Assembly (NCBI GenBank): GCA_947471745.1
Contig: CANJKZ010000425.1
Span: forward strand, 186,001 to 250,000
Origin: Closterium sp. Naga37s-1
Taxonomy: Eukaryota > Streptophyta > Zygnematophyceae > Desmidiales > Closteriaceae
Reading direction: 5' to 3'
Length of the DNA stretch: 64,000 nt
Numbering within the stretch: the first letter of the stretch is position 1; each line of letters starts with the position of its first letter. A model generated the notes under the pieces. It was not told where the DNA came from. It was given only the letters and a program-made list of their open reading frames with translations, and did not search any database. Below are positions 1-12,000 of the stretch, in pieces. A program made the translations under genes and the position numbers.

Positions 1-3000
1 ATAGTGCCAGAAGTAACGCAGGGGGCAAAGGAGCAGAGCTATGGGCTTGAAAGACTCAAGAAAAGCCCTCCACAAGCACTTCTGCCACTGCCTCCGTTGC
101 AAACTGCACCAGCTGGTGCTGCACCTCTGGATGTGATGCCATGTCAGACACACAAGCACAGGGGGCAATGGAACAGACCACAGGTGAGCCCTCCAACAGC
201 CCTCCACCAGCACGTCTGCTACTGCTTCCATGGCGAACTGCATCAATTGGTGCTGCACCTGCGGGTGTGAGACACACAACACAACACATGCACAGTACAG
301 GCAGGATGCACAGCGCGCAGCGGGCCACACAGGTAAGCCCTCCAGAAGAGCACCAGCCGGGTAAGAGCCCTTCACGAGCACGTCTCCTACAGCTTCCATT
401 GCAAACTGCACCAGCTGGTGCTGCACCTGTGGGATTCGATGTCATGACATGCACACTAGATGCAGTAATGACAGGGTAATACGGGGCAAAGGAGCACAGT
501 TAAGAGCTCGAATGACTCGAGAGAAGCCCTCCACTAGCACAGTTCGCCTTCTTCAGCTGCTACGGCTTCCATTGTGAATTGCACCAGCTGCTGCTGTACC
601 TGCCGAAGCAGCGCTAATGGATGAAAAGGCGACAGTACAAAACAGACCGGCAGGCAGGGACTCCCCACTCCCGTTGGAAAAGCGACGCAAAAAAAAAACA
701 AAAAACAAAAAACAAAAAACATCGCGAGATGATGAGGATGATGCGAATCAACAATACCTGGACTGGGATGCCCAGGTGGTTCAATCTCTGTAGCAGGAGG
801 CGGAATTCCGACAGGAGCACATCCACGTAGCTGAAGTGATTGGGAGGTGGGAGAGGGGGGATTGGGCCAGGGGGCGTATGGAGAGGGGAGGAAGGACATT
901 ACAGGAGGCAGAAATTCGACACAAGAGAATCCAAGTACTTGGTGTCAGGGATGGAATGACGGAATTGAATTGAATGGACGGTGGAGATGGAGGAAACACA
1001 TGAAAAGGGACGATGAGGTTCAGGCAAAAATCCAATGCGTGCATGTATGTATGTATGTATGTATGTATGTATGTATGTATGTATGTATGTATGTATGTAT
1101 GTATGTATGTATGTATGTATGTATGTATGTATGTATATTCTAGCATGCTAACACTTTTGTGACTGTACACCAAGTGTGGTGTACACTTGGGTTGGGACTA
1201 CACCCAACATTGGGTGTAGTCTTGCATATTGGGGTGCCAATCCAACCCAATTGTGGTGGAGCCCCCAAATGCAACCCAATGGGCCATAGGTTGCCTCACT
1301 CCCCCAAGTCAGGCGAACCCAACCCAATGGGCCATAGGTTGCCTCACTTGCCCAAGTGAGGCTAGCCCAACCCAATGGGCCATAGGTTTCCCCACTTCTC
1401 CAAGTGAGGGCAACTCAACCTAATAGGCCATAGGTTGCCTCACTTCCCCAAGTGAGGCTAGCCCAACCCAATGGGCCATAGGTTACCCCACTTCCCTAAG
1501 TGAGGGCAACTCAACCCAATAGGCCATAGGTTGTCTCACTTCCCCAAGTGAGGCCAACCCAACCCAATGGGCCACAGTTTGGCCCACTCTCCAAATGGCA
1601 CCTTCCCTTCTTTCCCTTTCATCCTTCTCTCCAATTCTATGTATACCCCAATCTATCTCTAATGAATCTAATGATTCCATTTCTTCTCACACAGTGCAGT
1701 ACAATGATGGGACCAGAACGCATGTACACATAACACACACATGGCATGACGACACACATGCACGTACGGGCTGTGATAGGACGTGACGTCGTGGGACTCC
1801 CATCTCCCTGCTGCAATCTTGTCCGCATAGCTGCGGTAGCAAAGGAGAAAGACAAGGTAAGGGAAAGAGGCAATCAGCGTGAAGGAGGCGTAGTGGGGAA
1901 AGAAAGGGAAACGAGAGCTTCTGAACGGAAATATTGACACCTTGTGAATGAAAACCGAGATTGCAAGGGCACCAGGTTCCATTTGGCAACAAAAAAAAAA
2001 AAAAAAAAAAAAAAAGGGGGAGGGGGGGGGGGGGGTTTCCTGAGGTGAAGATTGTATGAGAAGATCCAGATTGTTTTATGTTCAAGAGACAATCTGCCAG
2101 AACACTCATCTGGTGAGGGTTGATTGGTGAGCAGTTGGGCCGTATTTTAGGCGCCTCGAATCGAACTTCGTCTCCTGTCTTTTGAGGCACGTGAAAAGTA
2201 GTCACATGCCACACCACCTCTTATGAGCCAGAAAGCTTACCTGCTGAAGTTGATGAGCAACCGAGCAGCTGTTCTCATGACATGCTCACAGAGCTCTGGT
2301 ACCACCTCCAGCTGCGAGGCGATAACGCGAGGGAAGGGAGAGAGGTGTGTGGGAGACAAGAGGATACATGGGACATGAAAGAAAGGCTGCTGTCCTCATC
2401 GCGTGCCCACAGAGCTCTGGTACCTTTACGAGCTAAGAGGAGATGATTCAAGGGGGTGAAGGGGTATGTATGTGGGAGACAAAAGGAGAAACTGGAGTAG
2501 AAAGGGTGCTGTCAGTCAGTCAGCACATGCTCACAGAGAGTTGTGAACACTGTTAGAGAAAATCGATCTAATACGATGTGAATGAAGGATGATTCACAGT
2601 TTCGGATGTGTAGGACTCAAGCAGTGGCCAGGACGTCTTGTGCAGGTGTCATCACCAGGAAATGAAATACAATACTTGGATGAGATTTAGGAGTTGAAGA
2701 GCAGTAAGAAGAAGGACTTACAGTTCTGGAGGTGTGAGACTCAAGCACCAGCCAAGACGCCTTGGGAAGGTGCCATCACCACCAGGAAATAAATACAGTA
2801 CTAAGAAATTTAGGGTTTAGGGCGAGTAGTATGAAGAATAAATTACAGTTTCGGAAGTGTAGGACTCGAGCAGCGGCCAGGACGTCTTGGGAAGGTGCGA
2901 GAGGAAGCGCTGCCGTGCTGCCTGCACCACGTGGGAGAGCCAGAGGAGCGACTCGATCGCCACACACCGCTCCTGAGGAAGAGTGAGGGGTTTGGAGGTG

Positions 3001-6000
3001 TGAAAGGTGGGGTTGGTGTGTTATATGAGCAGGTGTGAGAGGAAGCGCTGCCGTGCTGCCTGCACCACGTGGGACAGCCACAGCAGCGACTCGATCGCCA
3101 CACACCGCTCCTGGGGTTGGTGGGATGGGGGACAGAGAGGGTGGTGAGGGGTGAGTGGGAGTGGGGTGAGGAGGGGGAGGGGGTGGATGGAAGGTGGGCT
3201 TGGTGACTTCGGAAGGTGCGAGAGGAAGCGCTGCCGTGCTGCCTGCACCACGTGGGAGAGCCATAGCAGCGACTCGATCGCCACACACCGCTCCTGGCAG
3301 AGGTGGGAGACGGAGGATGAGAGGGGGCAGGAGTGAGTGGAAGGTGGGGTTGGTGTGTTCGATGGGAAGGCGCAATTGCGAAGCGCTGACATCCTGCCTT
3401 CACTATGTGCTGCCTTCACTATGTGCGACAGCCATAGCAGCAGATTGATCGCTACACCGCGCTCCTAGGTTTGGCGGGGCACACCCAGAAGGCGCGAGGG
3501 TGAGAAGGGACGAGGCGGCGTGGAGAGAGAGGAGAGGATGGGCGTGGGACCGAGGGTCAGGGTGGGAGAGATGGTGAGGGGTGAAAGGGGTGTGGCGTAG
3601 CGTAGCCTGGTTGGTGGAGAGCGTTGAATCGACACAAAGGTCATGGTTTGTGTCAATTTGAGTGTCATCATTTGAGGCAATTCGAATATCATATCATATT
3701 TCGAGTCAACTGAAGCAAACTCACCCTGAGAGCATAGAAGTTGGAGGAGGAGATGAGCACCCTGGTGCCGCTCTTGCCGTCAAACAGACTTGGCCGCACT
3801 GCCACACTCCCATTGCCTTCTCCACCACCCTTTGCAGCAGCACCACCCCTAGCACCAGCACCAGCACCTCTAGCCGCACCAGCAGCAGCACCAGCAGCAG
3901 ATGCTCCTGTAGTTGATTCGAGAGAAGAGGCGGCAGCTGCAGCAGCAGCAGAAGCAGCAGCAGAGGCAGCAGCGGAGGCAGCAGCGGATGCAGCAGCATC
4001 AGAGAAGGAGGGAGGAGAGAGAGGACGCAGGCCCATGGCTTCAAACTTGTGCAGGATCTTGGTGAGCACGGCTCGGAGCTTGGGGGATAGCACTGTGCGT
4101 GGATACAGGAGGAGGGGGGAGGAGGGAGCAGGGAAAAGGAAGGGAAAGCAGAAAAGGAAGGGGGAAGGGAAATTGGAATGGAAAGGGAGAGTGCGAGACA
4201 GAGAGAGGGCGCAGCCCCATGGCTTCGAACTTGTGCAGGATCTTGGTGAGCACGGCACGGAGCTTGGGGGATAGCACTGTGCGGGTAGAGAAGAAGGGAG
4301 CGGATGCAGGGAGACGGGGGAAGGAGGGCAGAATGGAGGGCAGAAGAGGGAAGGGAAAGGGAGAAGATGGAGTAGGGGGGCGTGGATACATGGCTTAAAG
4401 CCTTGGCGAAGAGAGAGAATTTTCCGGATCATTCAAAAGCTGATATCAATAAAGAGAGTTTAAAAGCTGATATCAATAAAGAGAGTTTAAAAGCTGATAT
4501 CAATAAAGAGAGTTTAAAAGGGATGAGAGGGTTATCAAAACTCACAGTGAGCAGCGGCAGGGTCGGCGGATCGCAGGGCAGCGAAGGCCTCCCGATGGCC
4601 GAATATGCGGAATACTGTGATGAGATAGAGGTCGAATAGTTGCCACACGGACTGAGGGAGGCAAGAGAGGGGGGAAGAGGTGGATAAAAGACGGAGATGA
4701 ATAGTGGCATTTCAACGCGTTAAGATGCAGAAACTTTGAGATAAAGGTCAAAGAGCTGCCCACACAGACTGAGGGAGAAGAATGTAACTAGACAAGTGTA
4801 AGGGGGAGAATGTAACTAGACAAGTGTAAGGGGGAGAATGTAACTAGACAAGTGTAAGGGGGAGAATCTTGCGAAGGTTTTGCGAGGTTCCACTTCGACA
4901 GCTCATGGGCCAAAAACAAACTGCGAGGTTCCACTTCGACAGCTCATGGGCCAAAAACAAACTGCGAGGTTCCACTTCGACAGCTCATGGGCCAAAAACA
5001 AACTGCGAGGTTCCACTTCGACAGCTCATGGGCCAAAAACAAACTGCGAGGCTCAAAAAACTAGTGATCGCCCCAAAGAGCGAGTTTGGGAGGAGAGAGG
5101 AGGGGGAGAGGGGGGGGACTGTGATGCACTCTGCTCAGCATGCTGCAATGCGTATTACTCACCATGATGACATCAGCAGAGATGGGTCCGAGAGAGAACA
5201 GCAGAGTGACCTGATAGTCCATTAGCCTGCCAGGCAGCATTGGGAGGGCGGACAGTGGGACCGACAAGGGGCATGGGGAGTTGGCTGAGAGAACAGCAGA
5301 GTGACCTCATAGTCCATTAGCCTGCCGGGCGGCATTGGGAGGGCGGACAGGGGGAGGGCGGACAGTGGGAGCGACAAGGGGCATGGGGAGTTGGCTGAGA
5401 GAACAGCAGAGTGACCTCATAGTCCATTAGCCTGCCGGGCGGCATTGGGAGGGCGGACAGGGGGAGGGCGGACAGTGGGAGCGAAAAGGGGCATGGGGAG
5501 TTGGCTGAGAGAACAGCAGAGTGACCTCATAGTCCATTAGCCTGCCGGCCGGCATTGGGAGGGCGGACAGGGGGAGGGCAGACAGTGGGAGCGACAAGGG
5601 GCATGGGGAGTTGGCTGAGAGAACAGCAGAGTGATCTCATAGTCCATTAGCCTGCCGGGCGGCATTGGGAGGGCGGACAGGGGGAGGGCGGACAGTGGGA
5701 GCGACAAGGGGCATGGGGAGCTGGCTGAGAGAACAGCAGAGTGACCTCATAGTCCATTAGCCTGCCGGGCAGCATTGGGAGGGCGGACAGGGGGAGGGCG
5801 GACAGTGGGAGCGACAAGGGGCATGGGGAGTTGGCTGAGAGAACAGCAGAGTGACCTCATAGTCCATTAGCCTGCTGGGCGGCATTGGGAGGGCGGACAG
5901 GGTAGGGCCGCAGGGGAAGGGACGGGAGGGGAAGCGGCGGTAGGGGAAAGGGCGGCACGGGAAGGGGCGCCAGGGGAAGGGGAGGCAGGGGAAGGACGGC

Positions 6001-9000
6001 AAGGGTGGGAGCGGAGAGAAGAGGTGGGGTGTGCAGTGGGAGGGAGGCAGAGGAAAGTGCAGTGGGTGATGGGGGAGAGGGTTGACGGGGGCGGCTTGGA
6101 TGGTAAGTAGCCATGGCATGGCAAGGCATGACACGGCATAGCAAGACATGGCACGGCACCGCACAGCGTAGCATCGAATGAAGAATCACGCCCACCTGAC
6201 AGCACCGAGAGCAGACGCAGTGGCAACAAAGTCCTGCTCCTCCCCCTTCCCTGCTTTTTTCGAGGCGCCTCAAAAATAGGCAGCATAGAATGGCATGAAG
6301 AATGAAACACACCTGACAGCACCAAGGGCAGACGCAGTGGCGGCAAATTCCTGCTCCTCCCCTTTCCCTGCCTTTCCCCCCTTCCCTCCCTTCCCCCCTT
6401 TGCTCCCACCAGCACCCACCCCTCCACCTCCCTCCTTCCCAATGCCAGCCCGCCTCCTCCCCTGGCCCCCCAGCCTGCCATCACTCTGTGAGCGGCCTAG
6501 TAGAGAGTCTGGCAGTAACGAGGACGGTGGTGCTGGGGAGTATATCCTCGTTGTGCCACTCCTCTGCACCCCTCCCCTCCCTCCTTCTCCCTTTCCTATT
6601 CCACCTCCGCCTCCTGACCCTCCTGCCTTGCCCCCCCCTGCCCCTCTTCCTCCTCTTCCTCCTCGTCCCCCGCTCCTGCTTCTCTGCACGCTGCTGCTGC
6701 TCTTGCTGCTAGGCACTCCGTCCCTGCCTCCCTCTCTGCCTATCTCTCCTCCTCTGCCTCCGCCTCTGCTCCCTCTCTCCCGCTCTCTCCCTCCCTCCTC
6801 CTCCCCCTCGCCATCCTCATCTATGTAATCGGCTAGCAACTCCTCACTCTCCTCCTCTTCTTCTTCCTCCTCCTCCTCCTCCTCCTCTTCCTGCTCCACT
6901 CCTTCCCCTTCCTCTCCCATCCTCAATAAACCGCTCCCAACCCCTCTCATGCCACTGCTGGCACCACTCACAGCAGCAGTAGGGTCGCTACAAACAGCAG
7001 CAACACCGGAAGGGCTAGCAGCGGCAACAGCACCACCACTCCTGCTGTAGCTGAAGGTATTACTCTTCAAATCGTACCCACTGCCCCAGCTACCACCGCT
7101 ACCAGCATCACCACCACCAGCAGCGGAGCCAGTGGGAGTTGGGGCGGCATTTCTTGGAGCCACTTGCTCAGAGCTGTACTGTCGAAGTTCGTTCACTCCC
7201 TCTGCTGCACTCCCAAACCTACCTGCCCCATATCCACCTCCCCCAGAAGAAACCCCTGCTCCATATGCTCCTCCTCCTGGGCTCTGATACGCAGAATGCG
7301 GGCTGGACCTTCCGGAACCCCCCCTCTCTCTTTCTCTCTCTCGCTCCTTCTCCATCTCCCTCTCTCGCTCCATATCCATAAATTTATCTCGCAGCATCTC
7401 CCGGTCTCTCTCCCGTGCTCTCTCCCGTGCCACTCCCCCCATCCCCCCCTGTGAGACCACCACCAACTCCCTCAGCATCCCCTGCGGCCCATCCCACCCC
7501 ATTCCACCGCTGCTAACCCCTCTTCCTCCCCTTCCTCCCCCTCCACCCGCCCCTCGCCCTCTCCCGCTTGCAGAATCAAGCTGCTCCCTCCCACCCCTCA
7601 CATTCTCTACATTGAAAGGTTGGTCTAGTTGCATCCAGTGACTAAAATCCCACACACGCCCTGCCTCCGCGCCTCCCTCGCTTCCCACCCCTCCCACAAC
7701 CATTCCTCCTCTTCCCACTCCTCCCGCTCCCATCACTCCTCCCGCTCCTCCCGCTCCTCCACATCCTCTTCCCCCGGCAAGAGCAGAGTCGCTGGGACTC
7801 GAGGTGAGCATTTTGGCGGGCGAGCGGGCGAGCGTGGAGCGAGCGGAGATGAGACTTTGCACCTCGGGGGCTTGCTGGGAGGACGGAGGGAGGGGCTGCC
7901 ATGTTTCCCGTTCCACCATCATACGCAGCACCTGCCACAGGGTCGGGAAGAGCATGGGAAGATTGGGCGAGACTTACGTATGCTGTGCCACACGGGGAAG
8001 ACTTTTGAGACGTCTCAAAACGAGACTTACGTATGCTGTGCCACACGGGGAAGACTTTTGAGACGTCTCAAAACGAGACTTACGTATGCTGTGCCACACG
8101 GGGAAGACTTTTGAGACGTCTCAAAACGAGACTTACGTATGCTGTGCCACACGGGGAAGACTTTTGAGACGTCTCAAAAGATTGGGCGAGACTTACGTAT
8201 GCTGTGCCACACGGGGAAGACTTTTGAGACGTCTCAAAAGATTGGGCGAGACTTACGTATGCTGTGCCACACGGGGAAGACTTTTGAGACGTCTCAAAAG
8301 ATTGGGCGAGACTTACGTATGCTGTGCCACACGGGGAAGACTTTTGAGACGTCTCAAAAGATTGGGCGAGACTTACGTATGCTGTGCCACACGGGGAAGA
8401 CTTTTGAGACGTCTCAAAAGATTGGGCGAGACTTACGTATGCTGTGCCACACGGGGAAGACTTTTGAGACGTCTCAAAAGATTGGGCGAGACTTACGTAT
8501 GCTGTGCCACACGGGGAAGACTTTTGAGACGTCTCAAAAGATTGGGCGAGACTTACGTATGCTGTGCCACACGGGGAAGACTTTTGAGACGTCTCAAAAG
8601 ATTGGGCGAGACTTACGTATGCTGTGCCACACGGGGAAGACTTTTGAGACGTCTCAAAAGATTGGGCGAGACTTACGTATGCTGTGCCACACGGGGAAGA
8701 CTTTTGAGACGTCTCAAAAGATTGGGCGAGACTTACGTATGCTGTGCCACACGGGGAAGACTTTTGAGACGTCTCAAAAGATTGGGCGAGACTTACGTAT
8801 GCTGTGCCACACGGGGAAGACTTTTGAGACGTCTCAAAAGATTGGGCGAGACTTACGTATGCTGTGCCACACGGGGAAGACTTTTGAGACGTCTCAAAAG
8901 ATTGGGCGAGACTTACGTATGCTGTGCCACACGGGGAAGACTTTTGAGACGTCTCAAAAGATTGGGCGAGACTTACGTATGCTGTGCCACACGGGGAAGA

Positions 9001-12000
9001 CTTTTGAGACGTCTCAAAAGATTGGGCGAGACTTACGTATGCTGTGCCACACGGGGAAGACTTTTGAGACGTCTCAAAAGATTGGGCGAGACTTACGTAT
9101 GCTGTGCCACACGGGGAAGACTTTTGAGACGTCTCAAAAGATTGGGCGAGACTTACGTATGCTGTGCCACACGGGGAAGACTTTTGAGACGCCTCAAAAG
9201 ATTGGGCGAGACTTACGTATGCTGTGCCACACGGGGAAGACTTTTGAGACGTCTCAAAAGATTGGGCGAGACTTACGTATGCTGTGCCACACGGGGAAGA
9301 CTTTTGAGACGTCTCAAAAGATTGGGCGAGACTTACGTATGCTGTGCCACACGGGGAAGACTTCTGAGATGTCTCAAAAGATTGGGCGAGACTTACGTAT
9401 GCTGTGGCACACGGGGAAGCAAGGGTGGCGCGGGAGGAGATGAGATGGTGCCTCGGGGGCTTGCAGGGAGGAGGAAGGAGAGAGCAAAAGCTACGTATTT
9501 CGTTCCACCATCGTAGTCACTTCACTTACTTACACACACTCCCACTCACTCATTCCCTCATGCTGGTGGTGGCTGCAGAAGAACTGGTCACACACACTGA
9601 CTCACTCACTCCCTCACTCACCTCCAGTGCCTGCCGGTGGTAATTCCGAAAGAACTGGTCGCACTGCCGACCCATCTTGGCCCTCAGACTCCCCGCCTCT
9701 GCTTGGGTGAACGCCTCCCCTGCCAGCACAAAATCCTCCACCAGACACAGGATCTGTAGGTGACGAGGGAGATTGAATAGGGCAACGAAAGGACACAGAC
9801 AGAGGCATAAATGAGCTGACATGTTGGTGGGTGCCGAGCCATCTTGGCCTTCAGTCAGGCTCCCTGTCTCCGCTGGGGTGAACGCCTCCCCTGCCAGCAC
9901 AAAGTCTATAATCAAACAGAGAAGCTGCGGTTTGGGGGGAAGGGGGGTTAGCTTGAGGCAGCAGGAGCCAGACAATGGATGGTAGATGCATCTAGGCCCT
10001 CGGACTCCCCACATCCGCTTGGACGCCTCCCCGGCCAGCACAAAGTCTTCAACCAGACACAGGATCTGCAGGGGACGAGGGGGATGATTTAGGGCAGGAA
10101 AGGAGCACACAAGCACAAAGGAGCTGAGACGTTGGTGGGCGCTTCTTCGCCCTTGGCGCCTACCGGCCTCCGCTTGGATGAACGCCTCTCTTGCCAGCAC
10201 AGAGTTCCTTGACTTTTGAAAATGCCTCAAGGAAATTTTCCAGAGAGCTGAAGCTTTCCTGCAACATTGTAAGCAGGGGTTAGGAATGACTTCAAGTAAA
10301 AACGGGAGAATCAAGCAATTCTTCCAAAGTTTTATCTGCAACGACACGAAACACAATGTCCATACCGCATGCAGCCTGGAAATGTCAACCTGCTGGTGCT
10401 GAAGCCGGTCGAACACTATGCTCCCGCATAGGAAATAATACAAATAGGACACAATGTATCTTTCGCGCTCAAGCACACTTACAGCGAATTAGGTTGTGCA
10501 CGGATACACAAGTCCTAAGTCGTCCTCACCATCGTCGCCCATGCATGTTTCTCAGGACTTGTGTATCCCTGCGCATCCTGGTTTGCTGTAAGTATACTTG
10601 AGCGCGAAGGGTACATTGTGTCATTTTCGCATTATTACCTAAACGGGAGCATAGTGTTTGACCTGCTTCAGCACCAGCAGGTTGACATTTTCGGGTTGCC
10701 GAGGTACGGACATTGTGTTTCGTGTCTTTGCTGATGAAATTTTGGAGCAACTGCTTGTTCCTCCCGTTTTTACTTGAAGTCATTCTTACCCCCTATTATT
10801 AATGTTGCAGGAAAGCTTCAGCTCTCTGGAAGCATTCCTTGAGGCATTTTTAAAGGCCAAGGGACTTTGTGCTGGCAGAAAACACAAGATCCGCAGGGCG
10901 CAGTGTGTCCAAGGCAGCATGGGAAAAGAGCACACAAGGGAGAGACACGGATACGATGAGGCGGCAGGGGGTGGGTGCGTGGTGGATAAGTTGACTGACA
11001 CATGTGTGGCTGCCTCTTGACCCTCCAACTCCCTGCCCTGGCATGAGTGAATGGCGAATAGGGAATAGTTTTAAGAAAGTCGAACGCACCTGCAGAAACT
11101 GTTCAGAGGTGCCAGCACACAGGAGGGGCAGAAAGCAGAGCCGCCACTCTGCGAGAAGCCAGCTCCCACACCGCCTTCCTGTATTGGCGAATCAAAAGCA
11201 GAGATGTAGACAGAACAGAAGCACAAGCACGCACCTGTAAGAATTGCTCAGAAGTCCCGAAGCACACAGGAGGAGCAGACAGCAGAGCCGCCACCCTTCG
11301 AGCAGCCAGATCCCACACCGTCTTCCGACCCTTCTCTAGTGCACCCCTCACTGCTGCTGCTGCCACCTCCCGCACAGCTGGCGTCAGCTCACTGGCCGGC
11401 GACAGGACAGCTGGCATCAGCTCATTGGCTGCTGACGGCCCCGCGGCTGAGCTGGTTACACTGGCAGGTGTGGCAGCAGGGATAGCAGAAGCAGCAGTTG
11501 CAGCAGAAGTAGACGAAGCAGCAGCACCAACAGCAGCAGCGGTAGCAGTAGCAGCAGTGGAACTATCAGTAACAGGCTCTTTCCCCTTGAGAGACCCGGC
11601 TAATGGCGTCACCCTCTCCCCCGGCTCTCCCAGCTCCAGCATGCTTCCACCTTCTCCTCCTCCTCCTCCTCCTCCTCCTCCTCCTCCTCCTCCTCCTCCT
11701 CCTCCTCCTCCTCCTCCTCCTCCTCCTCCTCCTCCTCCTCCTCCTCCTCCTCCTCCTCCTCCTTCCTTTGCACCTCCTTTTCCACACCTCCTCTCTCCCG
11801 TCGCAGCTTCCATCCTGTCCACATCATCTTGCACGTCTTGCAGAAAGTTCCAATGCTCACCGCCACTACCACTAGCACCCACTACTCTATCACTGAAACC
11901 ATCACCACCACCACTGCCAGTGGGTGCTGCAGCACTGCTGGGTGCAACGCTGCTGCTGCCACCAGCACCACTGCTGCCACTGGCGCCAGGCGTAGCAGCA

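Noticed and set aside
7961..9420. CRISPR-like regular array
   Set aside because: No variable spacers: the entire 60-bp unit is repeated, the context is a eukaryotic intron, and no cas genes are present.
8086..9516. Plus-strand open frame of 476 codons with a perfect 20-residue repeat (also 8139-9443 in another frame)
   Set aside because: It is the 60-bp satellite translated. The period is a multiple of three, so several frames stay open at once, and it lies inside a VPS50 intron.
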